55,537 bases of DNA. Source: an uncultured Collinsella sp. GTDB taxonomy: Bacteria > Actinomycetota > Coriobacteriia > Coriobacteriales > Coriobacteriaceae. The stretch is from positions 1-55,537 of the forward strand of contig UQTU01000018.1 of the NCBI GenBank assembly GCA_900544135.1, given 5' to 3'. Made by a program: the position numbers and the translations under genes. This document shows positions 31,638 through 40,547 of the stretch, piece by piece. A model generated the notes under the pieces. It was not told the DNA's origin. It did no database searches and worked only from the letters and a program-made list of their open reading frames with translations. How positions within the stretch are numbered: position 1 is the first letter of the stretch; every line of letters begins with the position of its first letter.

Positions 31638-32564
31638 CTACCCCCTCTTCTTCTTGGAAACCAGGCGGACGATGCCCACCAGCGTGGCGGAAATGATAAA
31701 CAGGACCACGCCCATGCCGAACAGCGCCGAGCGATGCAGACCCGAGGAATAGCTCATGTCGAGCGCAATCTGGCTCGTGAGCGTCGAGATGGGGCTCGCA
31801 ATGCTGTCGGGAATAACCGGGGCGTTACCCACGACCATGAGCACGGCCATGGTCTCGCCGATGGCACGGCCCATACCCAGCACGATGGCATCCACGATAC
31901 CCAGCTTGGCGGCAGGTAACACGACCTTATAGATAGTCTGCCACTTGGTGGCGCCCATGGCATACGATGCCTCGCGAATGCCCATGGGAATGGAATTGAG
32001 AGCATCGATGGTAAGCGTCGTGATGGTGGGCACGATCATAATGGCGAGCACGAACCACGCCGTCAGCGCGCCAAAACCAAGACCGCCGGTCAGTTGTGCG
32101 ATAAACGGGCGGATGATGATCATGCCAAAGAAGCCATAGATGATAGAAGGGATGCCGGCCAACAGGTCAACGGCAGGGCTGATGAGCTTGCGCACGCGCT
32201 TGCTGGCGATCTCGACCAGATACACGGCCGTGCCCACGCCTAGGGGCACACCCATGGCGAGCGCGCCGACGGTCACCAGACCCGAGCCGGCAAGCAGCGA
32301 CACGATGCCGTAGTGACCCTCAGAGGGCGCCCACGTAAAGCTAAAGAAGTCCGCCAGACCGATGTCGGTAAAGACGGGCAGCGCCGAGTACGTGGTAAAG
32401 ACAAAAATCAGGATGACGGTAACAACCGCCAAGAACGCGCAGGCAAAGAAGATCCACTGCAGCGCCTTCTCCTTGATATAGGTGCTGCGCGATACGAGCG
32501 CCAGCTCGCGCTTCTTGGGCGCCTGACCATTCTGCTCAGTCTGGGAGTTTTCCTGTGCTTCCAT
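31638..32564 (-). CDS. pstC: Phosphate ABC transporter permease PstC
   Basis: Partner permease of PstA, 308 residues. Six membrane helices begin at WIFFACAFLAVVTVILIFVF near residue 38. The EAA loop is SYAMGATKWQTIYKVVLPAA near residue 200, followed by GRAIGETMAVLMVVGN. The ATG at 32564 (MEAQENSQ) is 1 nt after the pstS stop and has GGGGAG 8 nt upstream; a GTG at 32573 in the same frame would overlap pstS by 8 nt and is less likely. Confidence 0.96.
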   Translation of the reverse strand: MEAQENSQTEQNGQAPKKRELALVSRSTYIKEKALQWIFFACAFLAVVTVILIFVFTTYSALPVFTDIGLADFFSFTWAPSEGHYGIVSLLAGSGLVTVGALAMGVPLGVGTAVYLVEIASKRVRKLISPAVDLLAGIPSIIYGFFGMIIIRPFIAQLTGGLGFGALTAWFVLAIMIVPTITTLTIDALNSIPMGIREASYAMGATKWQTIYKVVLPAAKLGIVDAIVLGMGRAIGETMAVLMVVGNAPVIPDSIASPISTLTSQIALDMSYSSGLHRSALFGMGVVLFIISATLVGIVRLVSKKKRG

Positions 32565-32565
32565 G

Positions 32566-33402
32566 CTACTCACTCCCCTTCTCGTCGTTGGTGACGGGGA
32601 TAAAGCCCGCCTCGCGAATCTGCTTGTCCATCTTTTCGGACGTCACATAGTCGATGTAATCCTGCGCCTGCTGCGAAGGCGCACCCTTCACAAAGAAGTA
32701 AAGGTCGCGTGAGATGGGATAGCCGCCGCTCGCGACCGTCTTCTCGGACGCCTCAACATGATTGACCGAGACGGCCTTGACCGAGGTCTTGGCGTTGAGG
32801 CTATCGACGAAGCCCAGCGAAATGTAGCCAATGGCACCGTGCGAACGAGATACCACGTCGCGCACCTGGCCCGTGCCCGAAAGAACGGCCGAGCGGCGAT
32901 CGAACGGCGTGCCATCCATCACGATGGTACGGAAGGCCTCGCGCGTACCGGACGCCTCGTCTCGGTTGATGACCTGAATCCTCAGGTCCTCGCCACCGAC
33001 CTCTTTCCAATTGGTAATCTTGCCGGCGTAGATATCGCGGAGCTGCTCGGTCGAGAGGTTATCGACGGGGTTGTCGTCGTTCACGATGACCGCGATACCG
33101 TCGTGGGCAATGACGATGGGAGTCAGGCCCAGATCCTGTTCGTCGGCATTGAGTCCACGGGAGGAGCTGGCGATATCGGCCGTGCCGGCGCTGACGGCCT
33201 CGATCCCAGCGGAAGAACCCAAACCGGAAACGAGCACGTCGATGCCGGTCTCCTCCTTAAAGCCCTCGGCCGCAATCTCGGCGATAGGAAGGCAGGTCGT
33301 GGAGCCGGCCACGGTAATGGAAGAGGTCGAAGATCCCGAAGAACAGGCGCACAGCGTAAGCGTAAGCACAGCGGCGCTCAGAACCGATACGATCTTTCTC
33401 AT
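32566..33402 (-). CDS. pstS: Phosphate-binding lipoprotein PstS
   Basis: Membrane-anchored substrate-binding protein, 278 residues. The signal peptide ends in a lipobox LCAC, with Cys20 the likely lipidated residue, followed by a Ser-rich linker. Phosphate-binding segments are VAGSTTCLPIAE near residue 32, SSRGLNADEQDLG near residue 82 and NRDEASGTREAF near residue 147, which carries the canonical Arg-Asp-Ser-Gly-Thr type contact. The start ATG at 33402 overlaps the pgeF stop in ATGA-type fashion (4 nt), so its translation is probably coupled to pgeF. Confidence 0.96.
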   Translation of the reverse strand: MRKIVSVLSAAVLTLTLCACSSGSSTSSITVAGSTTCLPIAEIAAEGFKEETGIDVLVSGLGSSAGIEAVSAGTADIASSSRGLNADEQDLGLTPIVIAHDGIAVIVNDDNPVDNLSTEQLRDIYAGKITNWKEVGGEDLRIQVINRDEASGTREAFRTIVMDGTPFDRRSAVLSGTGQVRDVVSRSHGAIGYISLGFVDSLNAKTSVKAVSVNHVEASEKTVASGGYPISRDLYFFVKGAPSQQAQDYIDYVTSEKMDKQIREAGFIPVTNDEKGSE

Positions 33403-34199
33403 AGCATCACGCCGATCGCAGCATGGCGCCCACAGGTGCCGTCCTCGTTACGGTAGGAATAAAAGCGGTCGTTCTGACGCACGGTCGAAAGCTGGGTATC
33501 CACGATATTATCCGCGTCGACACCGACATCTACCAGCGCCTCGCGAATGGCAGCGGAAAGATCAAGCATGCGAGAGGTATTCGCATCGATGCAAGAGAAC
33601 TCGGCGGCAAAGCGATCCATGAGTTCCTGGGATACCTCATATTCGTCACCCAAGATATGGGGGCCAATATAGGCGGAAACGTCGCTCGCATCGCAGCCGG
33701 CAGCATCGCAAAGCGCCTGGCACGCCTTGGCAGAAATACGTGCAATCGTGCCCTTCCAACCGGAGTGCACCACGGCAAATCCGCCAGGGGCCACCAGCAC
33801 CACGGGAACGCAGTCGGCAAAGCAGAGCAGCACGGGCACGTTACGCGCCGTACAGACGATGGCATCGCAGCCCTCAGCAATCTGCTCGCGGACGTCCTCA
33901 AGGTCATCGGCGCCGTTCGAGGCCACCGCAACGATATGGTCACCATGGACCTGATTGGGAATGAGCAGGTTGTGCTCGCACTCGGCGGCACCCATAGCCT
34001 CGAGCGCGCGACGACGATTTTCTTGAACAGCAAAGGGGTCATCGCCAACATGCGAGCCCAAGTTGAGTGAGGAGTACGCATCTTCGGAAACGCCACCGGC
34101 GCGCTCGGTGAAGGCAAAGCGAACATCGGATGTCGCGCCCTCCACCAACGTAACTCCATCATGGTCGACACGCGAAACTTTGTCCGCACGTGCTGCCAT
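33399..34199 (-). CDS. pgeF: Laccase-domain (peptidoglycan editing factor) protein
   Basis: YfiH/YlmD family, 266 residues. The E. coli member corrects misincorporated L-serine in muropeptides; others act as purine nucleosidases. Metal-ligand motifs are present: IPNQVHGDHI near residue 79, LLCFADCVPVVLV near residue 122 and FAVVHSGWKG near residue 140. The ATG at 34199 has AGGAGG 7 nt upstream, while an upstream frame start at 34220 lacks one. It follows ftsZ as in Firmicutes and overlaps pstS at its end, an uncommon fusion of neighbourhoods. Confidence 0.93.
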   Translation of the reverse strand: MAARADKVSRVDHDGVTLVEGATSDVRFAFTERAGGVSEDAYSSLNLGSHVGDDPFAVQENRRRALEAMGAAECEHNLLIPNQVHGDHIVAVASNGADDLEDVREQIAEGCDAIVCTARNVPVLLCFADCVPVVLVAPGGFAVVHSGWKGTIARISAKACQALCDAAGCDASDVSAYIGPHILGDEYEVSQELMDRFAAEFSCIDANTSRMLDLSAAIREALVDVGVDADNIVDTQLSTVRQNDRFYSYRNEDGTCGRHAAIGVML

Positions 34200-34339
34200 A
34201 CTAAAGCCTCCTAATAACACAAGTACCGCGGCATTGCCGCTACAGCCCGCGTTTATACGGCTGTCATACTTCTCTAAAAGGATACCTGCTGCGCTGGAGG
34301 CAATCGTAAAGGGAACGTAAAGAGATTGGAGGTTCTAGT

Positions 34340-34383
34340 TTACAAAGTCGAAATAAAAAGGTTACAAAGTCGAAATAAAAAGG
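34340..34383. repeat. Tandem 22-bp duplication
   Basis: The 22-bp unit starting TTACAAAGTCGAAATAAAAA is present twice in direct tandem (34340-34361 and 34362-34383). The right copy supplies the U-tract of the ftsZ terminator, so the duplication duplicates the AT-rich terminator tail. Confidence 0.9.
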
Positions 34384-34406
34384 GCGCGTCCATACGGACA
34401 CGCCCC
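34376..34406 (-). terminator. ftsZ terminator
   Basis: GGGCGCGTCC/GGACACGCCC stem with loop ATAC and TTTTTATTT after it on the minus strand, 25 nt past the ftsZ stop. pgeF downstream therefore probably has its own promoter in 34200-34330, although I see no clear one. Confidence 0.85.
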
Positions 34407-34431
34407 TGCGCACAACAATGCAAAGAACGAC

Positions 34432-35586
34432 TTAGAAGCTACCGCGCTTCAGGAAGTCGGGAAGCTCGAACTGATCGTTGCCGAAGTTAGGAAGCTCGGT
34501 GCCACCGACGTTGCGGGTCGGAGCGGCCTGAGCCGGGCTCGTGGCAGGAGCGGTGCGCTGCGGCTCAGCGGAGGCAGCGGCCTTGCTCTGAGACTGCTGA
34601 GCAGCAAAGAGCTCGTCCTGACGGTTGACGTTGGAGTCGGAGAAGCCCGTAGCGATGACGGTGATACGCACCTGATCGCCCAGGGACTCGTCGACAACGG
34701 TACCGAAGATGATGTTGGCCTCGGGGTCGACGGCGTTGGCGACAACGTCGGCGGCGTCGCTGATCTCCTGGATGCCCAGGTCCTTGGAACCGGCGATGGA
34801 GAGCAGCACGCGCGTGGCACCATCGATGGAGCTCTCGAGCAGCGGGCTGGAGATGGCCTGCTGGGCAGCGTCGACGGCACGGGTGTCCCCAGAAGAGGTA
34901 CCGATACCCATCATGGCGGTACCGGCCTGCTTCATGATGGTCTTAACATCGGCGAAGTCCAGGTTGATGATACCGGGGACGGTGATGAGGTCGGTGATGC
35001 CCTGGGTGCCCTGGGAAAGGACGCCATCGGCAATCGCGAAGGCCTCGAGCATGGTGGTCTTCTTCTCGGCGATGTCGAGCAGCTTATCGTTAGGGATGAC
35101 GATCATGGTGTCGACGCAATCGGAGAGGGTCTTAATGCCCTCCTCGGCGCTCTTCTTGCGCTTGCGGCCCTCGAAGGTGAAGGGCTTGGTCACGACGGCG
35201 ACGGTCAGCGCACCGACCTCGTTCATCGCGATATCGGCAACGATGGGAGCAGCGCCGGTACCGGTGCCACCGCCCTCGCCGCAGGTGATGAACACCATGT
35301 CGGCACCAGCGAGCGCCTCGGCAATGTCGTCGCGGGACTCATCGGCAGCCTTGCGGCCAACCTCGGGGTTGGCGCCGGCGCCCAGGCCGCGGGTAAGGTC
35401 GGTGCCGATGTGCACCTTGATATCGGCATCAGAGATCGCGAGTGCCTGAGCATCGGTGTTGATGGCAACAAACTCGACGCCGCGGATGCCCTCTTCGATC
35501 ATTCGATTGACCGCGTTGGTACCGCCGCCGCCGACGCCGACCACCTTAATGACGGCAAGGTAGTTGTTGATCTCTGTCTCGTGCAT
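34432..35586 (-). CDS. ftsZ: Cell division GTPase FtsZ
   Basis: Tubulin homologue that forms the Z ring, 384 residues. The GTP-binding loop GGGTGTG is at residues 105-111, VVGVGGGGTNAVNRM at 15-29, and the T7 catalytic region NLDFADVKTIM near residue 205. A variable Ser/Ala/Pro-rich linker (about 315-365) leads to the conserved C-terminal peptide ELPDFLKRGSF, which would bind SepF since ftsA is missing. The ATG at 35586 has GGAGG 6 nt upstream; the frame continues to 35616 without support. A 199-bp gap from ftsQ suggests a separate promoter. Confidence 0.97.
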   Translation of the reverse strand: MHETEINNYLAVIKVVGVGGGGTNAVNRMIEEGIRGVEFVAINTDAQALAISDADIKVHIGTDLTRGLGAGANPEVGRKAADESRDDIAEALAGADMVFITCGEGGGTGTGAAPIVADIAMNEVGALTVAVVTKPFTFEGRKRKKSAEEGIKTLSDCVDTMIVIPNDKLLDIAEKKTTMLEAFAIADGVLSQGTQGITDLITVPGIINLDFADVKTIMKQAGTAMMGIGTSSGDTRAVDAAQQAISSPLLESSIDGATRVLLSIAGSKDLGIQEISDAADVVANAVDPEANIIFGTVVDESLGDQVRITVIATGFSDSNVNRQDELFAAQQSQSKAAASAEPQRTAPATSPAQAAPTRNVGGTELPNFGNDQFELPDFLKRGSF

Positions 35587-35785
35587 GTCGGTCCTCCGAA
35601 CAAAGGTTATAGCCATAGCATGGGTCGACCCCTGCGCACATTAACCTTCAGGTTGAAAGTAAATGCAAAGGTAAACCGTATTATGTTTGCACATTATGAA
35701 CGTATCAGTCAAATAATTGACCGTGAAAACCAAACAAACCAGATAAACGGCGTGGTATGGCCCCTCAACAAAGCATCAACCAGCG
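35587..35785 (-). promoter_or_regulatory. ftsQ-ftsZ intergenic control region
   Basis: This is the AT-richest part of the division block and is likely to hold ftsZ promoters. On the minus strand TTGACT is followed by CATAATAC but with a spacing of 21. An exact inverted repeat GTCAA-ATAA-TTGAC (35708-35721) resembles an operator, and AACCT-TC-AGGTT lies near 35642. No assignment to a regulator is possible. Confidence 0.4.
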
Positions 35786-37042
35786 CTACGAGGTCGGAGC
35801 GTTCCTAAATGTATAGTTACCCGGAGAGCGCACATTGATATACGTTACGCCCTCTACCTGCGAAAGCAGCTTGGTGACTACGCGCTCCTTCTTGACGATA
35901 TCGTTCGAATCGCCCAGCGACACCTCAATGCCGTTATTGAGGTTTGCCGAGATGGCTTCGACCGAAGGCGTGGAAATATCCTTGACTTGTCCCAAGAACT
36001 CGCTCGAAAAACCACGCACATAATCCAAGCCAGCCTTAACGGCCTTGGAGCTCACTGCCTGGCCGGAAACCGGAGCGACATCCGCCGAGACATCAGTCAA
36101 CAACACCGCGCCATAGTGCTTAGCGAGCGCCAGCGCGGCATCAATGCCGGTCAGGGTATTTGAGCCCTGCCCCGTCGTGATGACGTTGCCCTGGTCATCC
36201 ACTTCGACCGACGTCGACAGCGGGGCGATCCAGGTGTCATCATCCCCGATGGCCCAGGCAAGGTCATCGGAGCTGATATAGGCAATTGCAATGACCTTGC
36301 GCTCCATCGGCGTAATGATGAGCGTATGTGGGAACTGGCGCTGGACATCCACGCCCGAGACCCACGGGTTCTGCTTGAGGTCCTCGGTAATCTGGTCGGG
36401 ATCGACGTTAAAAAGCGACGTTCCCTCGGGCAAATCGATCAGCTGGATAGCATCGTGCTTCGTCACATGCTCGCTGCCTTGAATCTGAATATCAGTGGCG
36501 GTAAACAATCCAGAGTTGATCACCACGACAGCAACGACGACGAGCACGGCCAAGACGGCCAGAACGCCGCCCACGATTTTGCCTTTGCCTGTAACGAGAG
36601 AAGCGGCGTCTGACGTTTTATTTGCCATCGCCCCAAGTGAAGACAACGGGTTGACGCCTTTTTTACCCGAAGGCTTCTTGGCGGTAGCCGGCACCGATGT
36701 CAGCGAGCGCGGTTTCGATGCGCCAAGCGTGCGACCCGGACGCGCCGCCTTAGTTCCCGTCGAGGGCTTAGGAGTTGCCATGGGACGGGCAGGCTTGGCG
36801 CCCATAACAGGCTTTGACGTCAGCGAGGGACGCGAGGACTTTTTTGCGGCCGGACGATTGCCGAGCTGCGAGCCGACAACCGGACGACTGGTCTGTCGAG
36901 CATGCCCGACAAGCTTAGAGTGCGCGACGGTATTGCGTTGAGGTTTGGCAGGCGCGCCGGAACGCCCTCCGGCGCGGCGGAAGGTGGGTTTCGATGCTCT
37001 AGAAGCCGAGGAATTTAACTTCCGGTCTGAGCTCGATGCCAT
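35786..37042 (-). CDS. ftsQ: Cell division protein FtsQ/DivIB
   Basis: A bitopic divisome protein of 418 residues. The cytoplasmic N-terminus of about 155 residues is disordered and very basic (rich in Arg, Lys, Ser, Pro). One membrane segment follows (about 157-178, VLAVLAVLVVVAVVVI), then the POTRA domain (FTATDIQIQGSEHV to FPHTLIITPMERK) and the FtsQ beta domain. Normal DivIB proteins are 260-300 residues, so the tail is unusually long. The ATG at 37042 lies within the end of murB (44-nt overlap) and has GGGAGG 3 nt upstream, a short spacing. Confidence 0.93.
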   Translation of the reverse strand: MASSSDRKLNSSASRASKPTFRRAGGRSGAPAKPQRNTVAHSKLVGHARQTSRPVVGSQLGNRPAAKKSSRPSLTSKPVMGAKPARPMATPKPSTGTKAARPGRTLGASKPRSLTSVPATAKKPSGKKGVNPLSSLGAMANKTSDAASLVTGKGKIVGGVLAVLAVLVVVAVVVINSGLFTATDIQIQGSEHVTKHDAIQLIDLPEGTSLFNVDPDQITEDLKQNPWVSGVDVQRQFPHTLIITPMERKVIAIAYISSDDLAWAIGDDDTWIAPLSTSVEVDDQGNVITTGQGSNTLTGIDAALALAKHYGAVLLTDVSADVAPVSGQAVSSKAVKAGLDYVRGFSSEFLGQVKDISTPSVEAISANLNNGIEVSLGDSNDIVKKERVVTKLLSQVEGVTYINVRSPGNYTFRNAPTS

Positions 37043-37910
37043 ACGCCTCCCTCACCTTTCCGTGCACATGTCTGATAACCGCGGCAACGTCATCGGCCGA
37101 GGCAGTTCCGTTATTAACGATAAAATTAGCGTGAACGGGCGAAACTTCCGCGCCGCCAATCGAAAAACCCTTTAATCCACAATCCTCGATAAGCTTGCCC
37201 ACACTCGCATCGGGCGGGTTGCGAAAGACCGACCCGCAGGATGCGCGACCCATGGGCTGCGTACGCTTGCGCCTCGTCAGGTACCGCTCCATGCGCTCGC
37301 GAATGTCGGCCTTGGGCGCCGGTTTAAGTTTGAGCACGCACTCGAGGATGATCTCATTGCGGGGAAGGCTACATTCGCGGTAGCCCCAAGTGATCTCGGA
37401 CCCCGCATAATGCTTGATACCGGATGCCGGGTCAAACGTTACGACATCCTCAACCAGCAAGCCAATCCACTCGGTCCGTGTGCCGGAATTCATAGATATC
37501 GCACCGCCGACCGACCCAGGGATGCCAACGGCAAACTCAAGGCCCGAGAGGCTACGCGACAGGGCATCGTTGACCAGGCGCGCAAACATCACGCCCGCAC
37601 CGACCGTCAGCGTACAACCGTCATCGGCAACAACCGTGCGCTGAAACTCACGTCCGAGCGAAATGACGGCACCGCGATAACCGCCATCGGCAACCAGCAG
37701 ATTGGAGCCCTTGCCGATGATGACCCACGGCACCTGCTCGCGATCGAGCACCGCCACGGCGCGGCGAAGGGCATGATAGCTATGGCACGTCACAAAGAGG
37801 TCGGCCTTGCCGCCGATACGATAGCTCGTATGACGCGCAAGGCGCTCGTCCTCGATCACATCCGTGTCGATCATGCCCGAGAGCGCCATGACGGCGTTAA
37901 ACAGACCCAT
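36999..37910 (-). CDS. murB: UDP-N-acetylenolpyruvoylglucosamine reductase
   Basis: FAD-dependent enzyme that reduces UDP-GlcNAc enolpyruvate to UDP-MurNAc, 303 residues. Markers are HTSYRIGGKADLF near residue 27, IGKGSNLLVADGG near residue 64, GLEFAVGIPGSVGGAISMNS near residue 121 and ASCGSVFRNPPD, whose Ser is the proton donor, near residue 223. The C-terminus ends PEVKFLGF. The first ATG (37910) is 6 nt after murC and lacks a good Shine-Dalgarno, so translation is probably coupled to murC; internal ATGs at residues 8 and 13 are alternatives. Confidence 0.96.
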   Translation of the reverse strand: MGLFNAVMALSGMIDTDVIEDERLARHTSYRIGGKADLFVTCHSYHALRRAVAVLDREQVPWVIIGKGSNLLVADGGYRGAVISLGREFQRTVVADDGCTLTVGAGVMFARLVNDALSRSLSGLEFAVGIPGSVGGAISMNSGTRTEWIGLLVEDVVTFDPASGIKHYAGSEITWGYRECSLPRNEIILECVLKLKPAPKADIRERMERYLTRRKRTQPMGRASCGSVFRNPPDASVGKLIEDCGLKGFSIGGAEVSPVHANFIVNNGTASADDVAAVIRHVHGKVREAYGIELRPEVKFLGF

Positions 37911-37915
37911 TAGAC

Positions 37916-39334
37916 TTAAGCGTCTTTCTTGGCAGTCAGATACTCAATGAACTCGGGGCCGACGGTCGTGACGTCGCCGGCACCCATGGTGAGCAGCAGG
38001 TCGCCCTCGCCCACCATCTGCTCGAGCTCCTGATTGAGCTCAAGACGGCTGGAGCAATACACGACCTCCTTGCCAGGATGCTTGGCGCGCACGGTATCGG
38101 CGAGCATCTTAGAGGTGACACCCGGAATGGGCATCTCGCCAGCCGAGAACACATCAATCAGCAGCAGTTTATCGGCATTGGCAAATGCATCGGCAAAGTC
38201 GTCGCACAGGGCCTGCAGGCGCGAATAGCGGTGCGGCTGGAACACGACGTCGACGTGCTTGTAGCCCAGCGACGAAGCAGCAGCAAGCGTCGCCTTGATC
38301 TCGGTGGGGTGATGGCCGTAATCATCGACCACGGTGATGCCATCGATATCGCCCACGTGGGTAAAGCGACGGCGGACGCCCTCAAAGCTCGAGAGCGCCT
38401 TGGCGGCGGCGTCGATGTCAAGGCCCAGGACATGGGCGACGGTGAGCACCGCCGTGGCGTTGAGCATGTTGTGGCGACCGGGATTGCTCTTGATCTCCAC
38501 AGCGTGCTCAGTGCCGTCCTCAAAGCGAACGATAAAGTCGCTCTGGATGCCCTTGACATCCGGGTGCATGCAGACGATGTCGTTGCTCTCGGCAAAGCCG
38601 TAGGAAAGCACGTGACGGCCCGTCGACTTGGCGAGCTCGACCAGATGCGGGTCCTCACCGCAGACGATGACGGTGCCGTCCTCGCCCACCAAGCTCATGA
38701 ATTTGGCGAAAGTTGCCTCGATCTCCTCGATACCCGAGTAGTGATCGAGGTGGTCGGCCTCGACGTTGGTCACAATGACCACGTTGGGGTTCAGGAACAG
38801 GAAGGAGCTGTCGGACTCGTCGGCCTCGGCGACAAAGTAGTCGCCCGAGCCGTTCTTGCCGTTCGTGTCATAGCCCTCGACGATGCCGCCGATCAAGAAG
38901 CTCGGATCCAGGCCCATGCGGTCGAGCATGGTGGCGCACATCGAAGACGTGGTGGTCTTGCCATGCGTGCCGGCAACAGCGACGGTGGTGTAGCCGTGGC
39001 CCAAAGCAGAGAGCATCTTGGCACGGGGCCACACGGGAATACCAAGCTCGCGAGCGCGCACGAGTTCAGGGTTGGACTCCGGAATAGCGGTGGAGACAAC
39101 AACCACGTCGGGCTTGACCTCGTCGATCGTGGCGGCCTCATGGCCCACATGCACCTTCACACCAGCGCGGGTAAGCTGGCGGATATAACGTGACGTCTTA
39201 AGGTCGGAGCCGGTAACGGCATAACCGCGCTCGTGCAGAACGAGGGCGATGCCGCTCATGCCGGCGCCGCCGATACCGATAAAGTGGGCGCTCTTAAACT
39301 CGGGCGCGGAGGTTGCAGTCTGGGAATCAGCCAT
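37916..39334 (-). CDS. murC: UDP-N-acetylmuramate-L-alanine ligase
   Basis: Adds L-Ala to UDP-MurNAc with ATP, 472 residues. The N-terminal Rossmann motif is FIGIGGAGMSGIA near residue 18, the Mur ligase P-loop is VAGTHGKTTTSSM near residue 115, and the C-terminal domain includes VVDDYGHHPTEIKATL near residue 337. The ATG at 39334 has AAGGAG 11 nt upstream; an earlier in-frame start at 39361 adds nine residues without support. It follows murG by 97 bp. Confidence 0.96.
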   Translation of the reverse strand: MADSQTATSAPEFKSAHFIGIGGAGMSGIALVLHERGYAVTGSDLKTSRYIRQLTRAGVKVHVGHEAATIDEVKPDVVVVSTAIPESNPELVRARELGIPVWPRAKMLSALGHGYTTVAVAGTHGKTTTSSMCATMLDRMGLDPSFLIGGIVEGYDTNGKNGSGDYFVAEADESDSSFLFLNPNVVIVTNVEADHLDHYSGIEEIEATFAKFMSLVGEDGTVIVCGEDPHLVELAKSTGRHVLSYGFAESNDIVCMHPDVKGIQSDFIVRFEDGTEHAVEIKSNPGRHNMLNATAVLTVAHVLGLDIDAAAKALSSFEGVRRRFTHVGDIDGITVVDDYGHHPTEIKATLAAASSLGYKHVDVVFQPHRYSRLQALCDDFADAFANADKLLLIDVFSAGEMPIPGVTSKMLADTVRAKHPGKEVVYCSSRLELNQELEQMVGEGDLLLTMGAGDVTTVGPEFIEYLTAKKDA

Positions 39335-39431
39335 GTGCTCGTGTACTCCTTGCGTAAACACTGCCTGTAACCCGTTAACTGTACCGCACCTACCGCATCA
39401 GCGCGAGGGCGACCGACGATATCCCGTCTAA

Positions 39432-40547
39432 CTAACGCAAACCCTCTACCGCATCCGCCAGAAGAGCGGCGGCCCTATCCTGAGCCAGACCACGCGCCGC
39501 CTGACGCATGGCGTCGCGCGCCGCCGCGTCATCGACCAGGTGCAGCAGTTCATCGGCAAAGGCAGAACCGTCGATATCGGCATCGGCGCAGAGCACGCCG
39601 GCCCCAGCGTCGACCAGATAACGGGCATTGGTGGTTTGGTGGTCGGCCGTCGCATGCGGGTACGGCACGAGCACCGAAGGCACGGCGAGTGCAGCGATCT
39701 CGGCCACGCTCGATGCGCCCGAACGCGAGAGCACCAAATCGGCAGCAGCCAGCATATCGCCCATGTTGTCGATGTAAGGCTGGACGCGGTAACGCTTCGC
39801 CTCCTCGGGCGTCAGCGCCAAAGCGCGCTCGGTCTCCTCAAAGCCGTCGGCACCCGTCGAATGCAACACATAGAGGTTCTTGCGCGAAAGCAGCTCGTTT
39901 TTGAGCGAAGCCACACGCTCGTTGAGGTGCTGGGCGCCAAGTGAACCGCCAAAGACGAGCAGCAGCGTAGCGTCCTCGGGAACGCCAAGTGCCTTGCGGC
40001 CGCGAGCGCGATCGCCCTCGATCACCGAGCGACGTACGGGGTTGCCGGTCATGAGCACGTGGTCAGGGTCACCTTCGCGCTCAAAGACCGAACGCGCTGC
40101 CGGCACCGAGATGCACACGCGGGCGGCGTGGGAGTTCATCATCTTGTTGGCCAGGCCCGGAACAGAGTTCTGCTCATGCAGCAGATACGGAACGCCCGCG
40201 CCCTTGCACCACCCCAGCAGCGGAACCTCGACATAGGCACCAAAACCAATGGCGGCATCGGGCTTGCCGACCTTTGAGAAATGACTGGCGAGCGCACGCT
40301 TGGCTTTGTTGACACGCCACAGCGAGGTCAGCGCCGTCCAAGGACGGGAGCGGTCGAAGCCCGTGACCGTAATGGGCACAAAATCAAACCCAGCCTCGGG
40401 GACCAGACGACCCTCGAGCTTGCGCGACTGGCCCACGAACACAACGTGGTGGCCACGGTCACGCAGCTCTTCGGCCAAGGCGAGCGCGGGGTTGATGTGC
40501 CCGGCCGTGCCGCCGGCTGCAATAGCAACGGTCATTTTATCGGTCAT
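39432..40547 (-). CDS. murG: Lipid II synthase MurG
   Basis: Peripheral-membrane glycosyltransferase that adds GlcNAc to lipid I, 371 residues. The N-terminal loop IAAGGTAGHINPALALAEEL near residue 9 and VFGGSLGAQHLNE near residue 190 are the phosphate-binding loops; SRSGASSVAEIAALAVPSVL near residue 268 and PHATADHQTTNA near residue 290 bind UDP-GlcNAc. The ATG at 40547 has GAAGGGA 6 nt upstream and overlaps the ftsW end by 11 nt. Confidence 0.96.
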   Translation of the reverse strand: MTDKMTVAIAAGGTAGHINPALALAEELRDRGHHVVFVGQSRKLEGRLVPEAGFDFVPITVTGFDRSRPWTALTSLWRVNKAKRALASHFSKVGKPDAAIGFGAYVEVPLLGWCKGAGVPYLLHEQNSVPGLANKMMNSHAARVCISVPAARSVFEREGDPDHVLMTGNPVRRSVIEGDRARGRKALGVPEDATLLLVFGGSLGAQHLNERVASLKNELLSRKNLYVLHSTGADGFEETERALALTPEEAKRYRVQPYIDNMGDMLAAADLVLSRSGASSVAEIAALAVPSVLVPYPHATADHQTTNARYLVDAGAGVLCADADIDGSAFADELLHLVDDAAARDAMRQAARGLAQDRAAALLADAVEGLR

